Part shown: piece after piece, positions 1-6,305 of the stretch | Numbering within the stretch: position 1 is the stretch's first letter | How the letters are laid out: each line of letters opens with the position of its first letter | Assembly: GCA_905204385.1 (NCBI GenBank) | Contig: CAJKZL010000098.1 | Span: 1 to 8,807, forward strand | Source: an uncultured Odoribacter sp. | Lineage (GTDB): Bacteria; Bacteroidota; Bacteroidia; Bacteroidales; Marinifilaceae | Reading direction: 5' to 3' | DNA length: 8,807 nucleotides | Notes under the pieces: generated by a model | Seen by the model: only the letters and a program-made list of their open reading frames with translations | Told to the model about the DNA's origin: nothing | The model's database searches: none | Position numbers and translations under genes: made by a program

Positions 1-1
1 C

Positions 2-241
2 AGCATCATGTTCTATTTTGTCGAACACGGCCCCAATCCGATGGTAAAAGATTACTGGGACGCCTTCAACTGGTCGCTGATGAACGTCACCACTGTCGGC
101 TCCAACATCTTCGGCGTCACCAAGCTCGGCCAATCTCTTGCTGTGGTCCTGGCCGCCGCCGGCATGATATTTTTTCCGATTTTCACCGCCTGGGTTACGA
201 CGAGGTTCCAGAATAAACGCAAAGGAGTTGAGAATAATTAA
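2..241 (+). CDS. Potassium-channel-like membrane protein, 3' end
   Basis: This is the C-terminal part of a gene that begins before the window; the frame is open from base 2 and stops at TAA 239-241. The visible pattern is that of a two-helix ion-channel pore (Ion_trans_2-like): a pore helix with YWDAFNWSLMNVTTVGSN, a short GVTKLGQ turn, then one hydrophobic inner helix (SLAVVLAAAGMIFFPIFTAW) and a basic cytoplasmic tail (RFQNKRKG). In classical potassium channels the pore helix is followed by TVGYGD; here TVG is kept but YGD is replaced by SNI. The protein should sit in the inner membrane. Ion selectivity is therefore uncertain. The rest of the protein is outside the window, so a regulatory domain cannot be judged. 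Family assignment rests on pattern alone. Confidence 0.7.
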   Translation, partial: SIMFYFVEHGPNPMVKDYWDAFNWSLMNVTTVGSNIFGVTKLGQSLAVVLAAAGMIFFPIFTAWVTTRFQNKRKGVENN

Positions 242-344
242 CAGACAGAAAGGTTTCGCAAAGATTAAAATAATTTTGAAATTTCAATTCCCTTTATCCT
301 ATAAAAATTCTTTTTAAACAAAAATAATGGCTATGACATGAAAC

Positions 345-371
345 CTCTATAAATTGCTTAAATTTATAGAG
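345..371. repeat. Perfect 11-bp inverted repeat before RhuM fragment
   Basis: CTCTATAAATT (345-355) and AATTTATAGAG (361-371) are exact reverse complements around the 5-nt loop GCTTA. The repeat lies 18 bases before the likely ATG (390) of the RhuM fragment. It is AT-rich with no following T run, so an intrinsic terminator is unlikely. An operator or an mRNA hairpin near the start is possible. Confidence 0.6.
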
Positions 372-389
372 TCCAAATTTGTTAAGCCC

Positions 390-692
390 ATGAAATCCGA
401 AAGCAACATTATTATTTATCAAACAAAAGACGGTGAGACCTCGATAGACGTTAAATTCGAAAACGAAACACTATGGATCAACCGACAGCAAATGGCTGAA
501 TTATTTGACCGTGACATAAAGACCATTGGCAAACATATAAATAATGCACTCAAAGAAGAATTGAAAGGCACTCCAGTTGTCGCAAAATTTGCGACAACTG
601 CCAAAGATGGTAAAACCTATCAAATGGAGTTTTATAATCTTGAGATGGTAACCTCTGTTGGGTATCGTGTTAAATCAGATCGGGGAAGATGA
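390..692 (+). pseudogene. RhuM-family protein, 3'-truncated
   Basis: The start was set at ATG 390 (MKSESNIIIYQTKDGETS) rather than the TTG at 354, because RhuM-family proteins usually begin this way and the TTG lies inside an inverted repeat. The 100 residues carry the N-terminal RhuM signature: an IDVKFENETLW strand, a QQMAELFDRDIKTIGKHINNA helix-turn-helix-like segment, VVAKFATTAKDGKTYQ, then YNLEMVTSVGYRVKS. Complete family members are roughly 300 residues or more and continue after GYRVKS.RG with an FR.WA segment. Here the frame stops at TGA 690-692 right after that motif, and the following DNA encodes something else. RhuM genes are often found in mobile or defence-related islands and their molecular role is poorly known. 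The low GC content compared with the genes at 2700-5000 fits horizontal origin. It is probably non-functional. Confidence 0.75.
574..600. repeat. 27-nt palindrome inside RhuM coding sequence
   Basis: CAGTTGTCGCAAA (574-586) and TTTGCGACAACTG (588-600) are exact reverse complements around a single A. The palindrome encodes the conserved family segment VVAKFATT, so at least part of the symmetry may follow from protein conservation. It could also act as a binding site or a strong mRNA hairpin. Confidence 0.6.
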
Positions 693-703
693 GTTTTCTT
701 TAA

Positions 704-964
704 CTTACCCTGGGTACTGTACTGACGGATGCTCCACTAACGGCAGTCTGTCCACCCCTACCGGAAAATAAATGCGGAACATGCCGTATATGCACCGATA
801 TTTGCCCGACGGGGGCGATTTATGGAAAGGCTTGGGAAAGACATATTCCGCGGGAAGAAAGGATAGACGTACATCGCTGCACTACGTGCCTGAAATGTCT
901 GGTTCATTGCCCTTATGCCCGGAAATACCTGAAGCACCAAGAACCGGAAAATGCTGAGGAATAA
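704..964 (+). pseudogene. Double-cluster 4Fe-4S protein (QueG-like), C-terminal fragment
   Basis: The frame is open from 704 (after TAA 701-703) to TAA 962-964 and has no usable start codon near its beginning. It opens with LTLGTVLTDAPLT, the segment that precedes the cluster domain in epoxyqueuosine reductase-like and '4Fe-4S double cluster binding' proteins. Two complete motifs follow: CGTCRICTDICP (cysteine codons at 773, 782, 791, 803) and CTTCLKCLVHCP (878, 887, 896, 908), joined by TGAIYGKAW and a PREERIDVHR stretch. All eight cluster ligands are present, so the loss concerns only the N-terminal roughly 150-200 residues typical of the family. The gene is broken by the junction with the RhuM fragment. 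The overlapping frame beginning at ATG 772 is a shadow. Intact relatives occur in anaerobes and their substrate is usually unknown. Confidence 0.75.
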
Positions 965-1015
965 GATGGTTTGCCTGTATTTCTATAACTCTATCCACAT
1001 TATAACGACTAAAGT

Positions 1016-1507
1016 ATGATAAGTGAAAACGATGCTGTCGAAATCCTGAACGATGCAGAGCGCCATGACATTCCCGTATTTCTGGATGGCGGATGGGGAG
1101 TGGATGCGCTGCTGAGAAAGCAGACGCGTGAACATCAGGATATCGATTTATTTATAGAGAAAAACAAGGGCGAAAAGTTTATCGCTCTTTTAAAACAAAA
1201 AGGATTTCTCGAAATCCGGAAGGAATACACTACTACTGCGCATACCGTTTGGCAGGATGAGAGAGGACGGGTGGTGGATTTGCATCTATATGAATCGGGC
1301 GAAAACGGTACTTTTTTGTTTGAAGGCAACAGTTATCCGGCAGAAACCTTTTCAGCCGTCGGGCGAATTGCCGGCAGGGAAGTCCGCTGCATCCCTCCCC
1401 GGGAACAGTTGCTTTTTCATTGCGGATATGAGTGGGACGAAAATGATGCTCACGATGTACGCTTGCTATGCGAACATTTCGGTCTCCCTGTGCCGGAGGA
1501 GGACTAA
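1016..1507 (+). CDS. Small nucleotidyltransferase, lincosamide/aminoglycoside NTase-like
   Basis: This intact 163-residue protein has the fold signature of the LnuA / ANT(2'') group (aminoglycoside-2''-adenylyltransferase-like). LDGGWGVDALL (residues 23-33) is the glycine motif, REHQDIDLFI (38-47) carries the paired metal-binding aspartates D42 and D44, VVDLHLY (86-92) gives the likely third carboxylate at D88, and LLFHCGYEWDENDAHDV is the helical C-terminal motif seen in this group. LnuA-type enzymes are about 160 residues, so the length fits. Enzymes of the group transfer AMP to lincosamides or aminoglycosides, but many relatives have no known substrate and resistance cannot be claimed from sequence alone. 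The ATG at 1016 fits the conserved N-terminal helix. The stop is 4 bases before the ATG of the TPR gene, whose ribosome binding site lies inside this gene's end, so the two are probably co-transcribed. Confidence 0.85.
   Translation: MISENDAVEILNDAERHDIPVFLDGGWGVDALLRKQTREHQDIDLFIEKNKGEKFIALLKQKGFLEIRKEYTTTAHTVWQDERGRVVDLHLYESGENGTFLFEGNSYPAETFSAVGRIAGREVRCIPPREQLLFHCGYEWDENDAHDVRLLCEHFGLPVPEED
1495..1503 (+). promoter_or_regulatory. Strong Shine-Dalgarno for TPR gene start at 1512
   Basis: GGAGGAGGA lies 8 bases before ATG 1512, inside the last codons of the nucleotidyltransferase gene. Such a clear site is unusual in this group, where ribosome binding sites are often A-rich. It marks 1512 as the true start even though that frame does not reach the TPR repeats without a shift. 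Confidence 0.65.
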
Positions 1508-1511
1508 ATCA

Positions 1512-2341
1512 ATGAACAAAATAAACATGAGGTATAAGAATTTGTTTTTTTACTGCTGGGGCTGTCAATTGCTTTATCGTCGTGCAAGGGGAAAAGCCGG
1601 AAGGAGAGGAAAGGAGCGGTGGAAGGCTCACAAACGGCAGCACTTTTTCCAGACAGTCTGCTTTGTTCTGCTGAAACTTGCAATGAGGAAGGGAGAAAAC
1701 TGGCTGAAAAAGGGTCTTATGAGGAAGCCAGGGAATGGTTTGACCGGGCTATTGCAGCCGATTCCCTGTTTCATCGGGCTTATTATAATCGGGGAATGTG
1801 TTGGTGGTACAGAGGACGCCATCAGGATGCTATGGCCGACTATGATGTGGCAATCCGTTTGAATCCGGTCGAACCCGATTATTATAATAACCGCAGTGCA
1901 GCCCGTCTTTATGCCGGTGATTATGAAGGAGCATTGGCAGATGCGGAAAAAGCACTTCACCTGGGGCCGGAGAATATAACTTTTTATCTCAACCATGCAC
2001 TGGCTAATGAAGGCTTGAAAAATGCAGAGACGGCCATTGCCGATTACCGTCGTATTATTGTGCTGGACCCCCATCATATAAATGCATATTACCGGATGGG
2101 ATGTTTGCTTATCAATCAGGGTAAAACGGAAGAGTCGGTTGATTGCTATATACAGGCCTTAAAAATGGCTGACACAACAAGCTTGCCTGAAGTGACAGCC
2201 GCTATCTATTACAATTTGGGACGACTATACAATCTTCAGGGGAATAATGTAAAAGCAAAGCAGATGGCTCAGGAAGGAGTATCCCGTTATCCGGAATCCA
2301 AACTCTTAAAAGAGTTGCTTCGGGCCGTTGATAAAGAATGA
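1512..2341 (+). CDS. TPR-repeat lipoprotein, apparent -1 frameshift at T7
   Basis: From 1619 to TGA 2339-2341 the frame encodes about six tetratricopeptide repeats (for example EEAREWFDRAIAADS, AYYNRGMCWWYRGRHQDAM, YYNNRSAARLYAGDYEGAL, AYYRMGCLLINQGKTEESV, IYYNLGRLYNLQGNNVKA). TPRs are protein-binding scaffolds. The same frame is open upstream and reads LLLGLSIALSSCKGKSRK, a lipoprotein signal peptide with its cysteine codon at 1583-1585, but it meets TAA at 1535 without an ATG, GTG or TTG. The only well-placed start, ATG 1512 (or ATG 1527), is in another frame and reads MNKINMRYKNLFF up to seven T (1545-1551). One more T, or a -1 slip there, joins the two into a normal lipoprotein. A start at GTG 1619 would give a protein without a signal. 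Outcomes to consider are a phase-variable gene, transcriptional slippage, a pseudogene or a sequencing error. Confidence 0.75.
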
Positions 2342-2648
2342 CAGAACCCACAGGGACGGGATGTTAGTGTCCCCTCTCCCTGCCCTGGCGGAATATCCGG
2401 TCTAAACGACGGGGAGGCGCGTTTCGGGCTATTCTACAACATCCGATGAAGCCGGAGCACCACTACCGTTTCCAAGTGACGGTGCGTTCCTGCCCGGCCG
2501 CGTTTTTCATCCCTGTTTTTTGACATCATCCTGAATACCCCGCTGCTCCTGCAATGGGGGAAACGGAGAGTGCAATTATCCGGAATCACAAAATAACTCA
2601 TGATAACAGATGATTGAAATTAACAACGAATTATTTTTAATTTCATAT
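2342..2648. other. Intergenic gap without recognisable gene
   Basis: About 300 bases separate the TPR gene from the next promoter. All frames are short and none shows a known motif. One plus-strand frame runs from about 2380 to 2520 but has no start, no upstream ribosome binding site and no recognisable homology. A 5-bp stem, GGGAC/GTCCC, near 2353-2373 lacks a T run. The last 60 bases are AT-rich and lead into the promoter. The GC-rich part may be an old gene remnant, but nothing proves it. Confidence 0.4.
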
Positions 2649-2656
2649 TATCTTTG
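2649..2656 (+). promoter_or_regulatory. Bacteroidetes-type -7 element TATCTTTG
   Basis: TATCTTTG matches the Bacteroidetes TAnnTTTG consensus exactly. The expected -33 TTTG about 19 bases upstream is poor. Transcription would start near 2663, giving a leader of about 36 bases to ATG 2699. This argues against the TTG at 2654 as the start. Confidence 0.55.
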
Positions 2657-2698
2657 TTCAAAATTCTAAACTTGCATCCAAAATCCAATAAACCACCC

Positions 2699-3982
2699 AT
2701 GAAACCCGGAAGAACCCTGAGCAGAAAAGCCTACCGAATGACGTTAGGCGTGACATGGCTGATCGGCCTGATTGTAATCGCATCCGTACTTGTGATTTTT
2801 CCCGCCCTGTTCCGGGAGGGGATGGAATTGAAGGAGTCGAATGCCATTCTTATCCCATTAAGTCCCTTTTATATGGCCGCTGTGGTGCTGTTGCTGGTAT
2901 GGGCATTCCTGCGGCTGGCCGTCCCGGTGCAGCCATTGACGGAAGAGGAACGCGCCCGTCCGTTGTTGCAGCGGGTGAGTTACCTGCAACTCTTCGCCTG
3001 TTCGGGGATTACGATTGCCGCGGTATCGACGGTCGGCGACCTCTTGATACTTCCCTCCTTACCGGAGACTACCTTGCTCACCGGATGGAATACAGTCTTT
3101 ATTTTTACGTTCCACTGTGCAGCTGCTGCGCTGGCCGCTATCTTGCTCTATACCGCAGCACGCATCGGACGGATTGCAGCCACCCTGACCGGCGTCCTGC
3201 TCTTTATAGCTGTTGTCTTTGCCCATCTGCCTGTCACCCTGACCCTGCTGAAGCATATCACCGGGACTGCAACAGAAGAGGTCGCCTGCTCCGGCGAGAC
3301 CGAAGACGCGCAAGCGGTTGAGGAGGTGCCGTACACGGAAACGGATACCGAAGAGGACACCGACTGGATGATTGCAGCCGCGACAAGCGTCCTACACTAT
3401 TGTCTCGAATACGGGAAAAACACCACCACCGACAGCACCCTTTGCTTTGCCGACCAACTGCTGATAGATTTTCAGAATATGCAATTGGAAAAGCCCGAAG
3501 AAGATTATGCCGCTGAAAATTCACCCCGGTGGAATAAAACCACCTCTCTAAACGTGCGCGACTATCATTATCTCTACTGCTTGTCCGCCCTGATTCTGGG
3601 CCAGACGGACCTCAGCGAAGACGAAATGTATGAAACCGTAAGCGAGCGAATCCTGCCGGTGATTCTAAAAGGATTGCACAACGACGGCCTCTACCCTTCG
3701 TCCCAACTGGAATCGCTGGTGAATATGCTGGATTATGCCTATTACGACCTGCAATCTCCGGAAGACGATAAACTGGCCTCCCTTTATGCCGACATGACTT
3801 CGGGACAGTTCCTTCCGGCGATGGCTGTGCTGCTCCCCTATTTCAACCGTCCGTATGCTATGGTGCACAGCGGTTTCGATGAGGTGCACATGCTCTGGGC
3901 TTACTCTTTCTGGGCGCGCCGCTGGAAAGACGGGCACACGGACGTTTGCCGGAGATTGCTGGACAAAGTGCTGGAAACCTGA
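2699..3982 (+). CDS. Five-helix membrane protein with soluble C-terminal domain
   Basis: I do not recognise this family. From ATG 2699 the 427 residues begin with a basic N-terminus (MKPGRTLSRKAYR) followed by about five membrane helices near residues 16-37, 53-74, 96-118, 131-151 and 158-178. An acidic, low-complexity linker (about 187-225, rich in E, D and T) leads to a helical soluble region with paired tyrosine and leucine motifs (DYHYLYCLSALILGQ, LVNMLDYAYYDLQ, MLWAYSFWARRW). ATG 2699 was preferred because the promoter at 2649-2656 would place the transcript start after the TTG at 2654. The frame ends at TGA 3980-3982, but the next codons in the same frame read PNTAYTADRMEKAEQYY without any break in protein-like character. 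The protein may therefore be the N-terminal part of a longer multidomain product. Confidence 0.7.
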   Translation: MKPGRTLSRKAYRMTLGVTWLIGLIVIASVLVIFPALFREGMELKESNAILIPLSPFYMAAVVLLLVWAFLRLAVPVQPLTEEERARPLLQRVSYLQLFACSGITIAAVSTVGDLLILPSLPETTLLTGWNTVFIFTFHCAAAALAAILLYTAARIGRIAATLTGVLLFIAVVFAHLPVTLTLLKHITGTATEEVACSGETEDAQAVEEVPYTETDTEEDTDWMIAAATSVLHYCLEYGKNTTTDSTLCFADQLLIDFQNMQLEKPEEDYAAENSPRWNKTTSLNVRDYHYLYCLSALILGQTDLSEDEMYETVSERILPVILKGLHNDGLYPSSQLESLVNMLDYAYYDLQSPEDDKLASLYADMTSGQFLPAMAVLLPYFNRPYAMVHSGFDEVHMLWAYSFWARRWKDGHTDVCRRLLDKVLET

Positions 3983-4009
3983 CCCAATACGGCCTATACC
4001 GCCGACCGC

Positions 4010-4528
4010 ATGGAGAAGGCGGAACAGTATTACCGCGAAAAACGCCTGAAAAGCAACCGTACCCCGGAGGATATTCTGCGGGAGGTGGAAGAAGCCTTTG
4101 CGGACGCACCCCGCCCCGCGCAGCAAACCATACTCATCAACGAGATGGAATCGAAAGAACAGGCAAAAAGGGGAGAAATATTCAGCCGCTACACCTGGCA
4201 GGAAATCCCGGCAGAAGTGCTGTACGCGAATCAGGATGCCCTTCCGAACTTCACACCGGAAGGATTCCGCTATTATCTCCCGGCTTTCCTCACCGAAACG
4301 GTGCGGAACTATCAGCCGGGACACCGCCTCTATGCCCCACTCCTCTATGCCCTCGACTATAACAATCTGATGCCCGAACTCAGAGAGGAGTATTTCGCAA
4401 TCCTCACCACCCGGCAGGAAAAGGCCATCTGCCACTTCCTCGAATGGTTGGGTGCCAACCACCACGCCGATTTCACCGGGGCAGACGGGCAATCGCCCCT
4501 GTGGCAAGCCGTTGTAAGCTGGTGGTGA
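4010..4528 (+). CDS. DUF6714-like protein or domain
   Basis: The 172-residue segment resembles, from memory, the DUF6714 family: an N-terminal ILREVEEAFADAPRP helix, a middle FSRYTWQEIPAEVLYANQDALPNF stretch (given here only as a position near residues 68-88), the marker TPEGFRYYLPAF, and a C-terminal CHFLEWLG helix ending in SWW. The function of the family is not known. ATG 4010 is the first start in the frame but has no purine-rich ribosome binding site. The codons between TGA 3980 and this ATG (PNTAYTADR) are in the same frame as both neighbours. It ends at TGA 4526-4528, after which the frame again continues as coding sequence. I think it more likely to be the middle domain of a broken larger gene than an independent gene, but a short reinitiated product is possible. 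Confidence 0.6.
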   Translation: MEKAEQYYREKRLKSNRTPEDILREVEEAFADAPRPAQQTILINEMESKEQAKRGEIFSRYTWQEIPAEVLYANQDALPNFTPEGFRYYLPAFLTETVRNYQPGHRLYAPLLYALDYNNLMPELREEYFAILTTRQEKAICHFLEWLGANHHADFTGADGQSPLWQAVVSWW

Positions 4529-5113
4529 CAGTTTGGCGAAGAAGAGGCCTGCCCGGACCTGGCAAAGCAAACCGCACACTCCGGCTCACTCCCGGCAGGC
4601 TCCCGGTGGGCGGGTCAGTACGAACTGTCGTTCTCACTGGGCCGGATAAACGATTCGACAGAGGTATTTGCCGAATACTTCCTGAGCATAGGCCGCGATT
4701 CGGTTTCGTTTATAGCCAACGGGTATAAAATATACTGGGATTACCTGTGTACGGCAAGGGAGCAGGACGGACGGCTGATTATCCTCAGCGACAGGCTGAC
4801 CGACGGTTTCGGAAATCTCACAGCCGGAGACACTCTCGCCATCGTAACGTTCGATGCAGGCCGTTATTACCTGGAAAGTCCCGTCGTATACGACAACCCG
4901 AACGCCACCGATATCTCCCGGCATCTGCAGACAAAAACAAGCCGACTTGGGCTAGAGGACACAAACACCCCGCCCCCTCGGGTCATAAAAAAGTCTTACC
5001 AACCAGTTTTAGATTACCCAAGAAATCTGTACTTTTGTTTCGGTTGGCACACCAAACAAAAACGACTTCTTTCGTCAAGGAAGAGGGGCCTGTTTTTTAT
5101 AAATACTTTGTGA
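4529..5113 (+). pseudogene. DUF5991-like domain, no start codon of its own
   Basis: Directly after TGA 4526 the same frame is open for 194 codons to TGA 5111-5113. No ATG, GTG or TTG occurs in it before about 5108, so it cannot be a separate ordinary gene. Residues 27-120 of the segment (4607-4888) look like a compact beta-rich domain: RWAGQYELSFSLG, EVFAEYFLSIGRDSVSF, GYKIYWDYLC, GDTLAIVTFDAG and YYLESPVVYDN. From memory this matches DUF5991, found in Bacteroides and of unknown function. After about 4936 the reading is less protein-like and overlaps a promoter, so the original end may lie near there. The simplest view is that this is the C-terminal domain of the gene starting at 2699, cut off by nonsense codons. 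Confidence 0.55.
5007..5037 (+). promoter_or_regulatory. Bacteroidetes-type promoter, -33 TTTT and -7 TACTTTTG
   Basis: TACTTTTG (5030-5037) fits TAnnTTTG exactly. TTTT at 5007-5010 lies 19 bases before it and matches the -33 TTTG in three of four bases. A transcript would start near 5044. The next clear gene (DUF4846, ATG 5374) is 330 bases further, so either the transcript has a long leader or a short gene lies between. Confidence 0.55.
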
Positions 5114-5299
5114 GCACTGCGCCACAGGGAAAAATACCTTGCCTCGCTACCGAAGGCATACCGATGGTTAACGCGGATAAACCGTTCCCTGGGATATTCC
5201 TGGCCCATACAAATCAATACAGGTATGGCTAAAGGATATACGACGGAGGAAATTGTGTCGATGATGCACCGGTACCGGGCGAAGCAACAAGATAAATAA
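5114..5299 (+). other. Unrecognised reading frame, possible gene remnant
   Basis: This 61-codon stretch has a protein-like composition (KYLASLPKAYRWLTRINRS, then GMAKGYTTEEIVSMMHRYR) and ends at TAA 5297-5299. It is in the same frame as the TGA-split gene upstream. It has no start codon until ATG 5225, which would leave only 24 residues. A competing frame starts at TTG 5044, just after the promoter, and ends at TAA 5230-5232 (62 residues, containing SFVKEEGPVFYKYFV). Which of the two, if either, is translated cannot be decided from sequence. I do not recognise a family for either. Confidence 0.3.
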
Positions 5300-5325
5300 A
5301 AATGAAACCTGACGGATTGTCGGCA

Positions 5326-5346
5326 TTCCGGGTCCTTTGCCCGGAA
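5326..5346. repeat. 7-bp hairpin before the DUF4846 gene
   Basis: TTCCGGG (5326-5332) and CCCGGAA (5340-5346) are exact reverse complements around TCCTTTG. The hairpin is 27 bases after TAA 5297-5299 and 28 bases before ATG 5374. Without a T run it is a weak terminator candidate. It may instead shape the leader of the DUF4846 mRNA. Confidence 0.45.
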
Positions 5347-5373
5347 GATTATACATGAGACAAATAACTGAAA

Positions 5374-6282
5374 ATGAAGAAATTATTGATTTCACTCCTC
5401 CTCGGGATCGTTTCCTTATTGAGTGCCTATTCCCGGCAGCAAACGCAAGAATTGCCGCAATGGGTGATACCTTTTGTAGAAAGTTCACACTCCATTATGC
5501 TTTTTCCCTTATATGTTCAATCCCAAATCTCAGGACGGATCAACCCGGAAGGAAGCACCATCGCCCAACGCATCAGGACTCCCAAGGGCTACTACCGTGA
5601 CAGCCTTCCTCCGGATTCTTTCGGCTATTTTCTACGGCATTTCCCGCTGGAACCACATGGTACGAAGGTCGTATATTATAACGGACAACCCAAACGAAAT
5701 CCTGTTTACGTAGCCGTACTGAAAGCCGACGTTGGCACCCGGGATCTCCAGCAATGCGCCGATGCAGTGATCCGGCTGAGGGCGGAATACCTGTACGCTT
5801 GTGAACGTTATGCTGATATTCATTTCAATTTCACCAACGGTTTTCGCGCCGACTACAGCAAATGGGCGGAAGGTTTCCGTATCCGTGTGAACGGCAACCG
5901 GACAGAATGGTATAAAGCTGCAGCACCCGACTCCTCTTATGCAAACTTCCGGCGCTATCTGAATGTTGTCTTCGCTTATGCCGGAACCCTTTCCCTCAGC
6001 CGGGAACTCGCTACGGTTCCCTATACCGGCCTGCAGCCCGGTGACGTCTTCATTCAGGGCGGCTCTCCCGGTCATGCTGTGATCGTCATGGATGTAGCCG
6101 TCAACCCGCAAGGTCACAAGCTTTACCTTCTGGCACAAAGCTATATGCCCGCTCAAAGCATCCATGTCCTGAAAAACCCGAACGACCCGGCCCTTTCTCC
6201 CTGGTACTCCCTTTCCGGTACATCCTTGATCCGCACTCCGGAATGGAATTTCACTTCCGGTAATTTGAAGCGCTTTAAATAA
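5374..6282 (+). CDS. Exported DUF4846 domain protein
   Basis: The 302-residue protein has a classical signal peptide (MKKLLISLLLGIVSLLSAYS, no lipobox cysteine), so it is periplasmic or outer-membrane associated. The rest matches the DUF4846 family of Bacteroidetes along its full length: FLRHFPLEPHGTKVVYYNG (about 86-104), DVGTRDLQQCADAVIRLRAEY (119-139, given by position), HFNFTNGFRADYSKWAEG (150-167), the GDVFIQGGSPGHAVIVMD segment (223-240), LLAQSYMPAQSIHVL (252-266), SPWY and TPEWNF near the end. The GDVF...PGHA...AQSYM arrangement recalls peptidase or amidase folds that present a histidine after a glycine-rich turn, but this is only an impression and no enzyme activity is known to me for the family. 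The length appears complete. The gene is probably transcribed alone and converges on the MATE gene 29 bases downstream. Confidence 0.9.
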   Translation: MKKLLISLLLGIVSLLSAYSRQQTQELPQWVIPFVESSHSIMLFPLYVQSQISGRINPEGSTIAQRIRTPKGYYRDSLPPDSFGYFLRHFPLEPHGTKVVYYNGQPKRNPVYVAVLKADVGTRDLQQCADAVIRLRAEYLYACERYADIHFNFTNGFRADYSKWAEGFRIRVNGNRTEWYKAAAPDSSYANFRRYLNVVFAYAGTLSLSRELATVPYTGLQPGDVFIQGGSPGHAVIVMDVAVNPQGHKLYLLAQSYMPAQSIHVLKNPNDPALSPWYSLSGTSLIRTPEWNFTSGNLKRFK

Positions 6283-6305
6283 CTCACGGGGACATGTCCC
6301 GTGAG
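6283..6305. terminator. Near-perfect palindrome between convergent genes
   Basis: CTCACGGG (6283-6290) and CCCGTGAG (6298-6305) pair around GACATGT, starting on the base after the DUF4846 stop. With one bulged G the whole 23 nt is palindromic, including the core GGACATGTCC. It lies between two convergent stops (6282 and 6312), the usual place for a bidirectional terminator, although neither side has a long T run. Confidence 0.5.

Noticed and set aside
242..344. TAATCTTTG on the minus strand near 258-266 as a promoter
   Set aside because: The spacing between TA and TTTG is three bases, not two, and no minus-strand gene follows.
772..957. Plus-strand frame from ATG 772
   Set aside because: The +1 shifted frame over the same bases encodes two complete 4Fe-4S motifs, so this is a shadow.
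1257..1862. Plus-strand frame of 201 codons across the nucleotidyltransferase and TPR genes
   Set aside because: It overlaps two better supported genes in other frames. Only its part from ATG 1512 matters, as the start of the frameshifted TPR gene.
2353..2373. GGGAC/GTCCC hairpin as terminator of the TPR gene
   Set aside because: The stem has only 5 bp with an 11-base loop and no T run.
3665..4579. Long minus-strand reading frame of 304 codons
   Set aside because: It runs antisense to two protein-like plus-strand segments, shows no known motif, and reflects GC-rich codon structure on the other strand.
2699..5113. TGA read as selenocysteine or reassigned codon
   Set aside because: No selenoprotein family or SECIS-like hairpin was recognised, and TGA ends other genes in the window normally.
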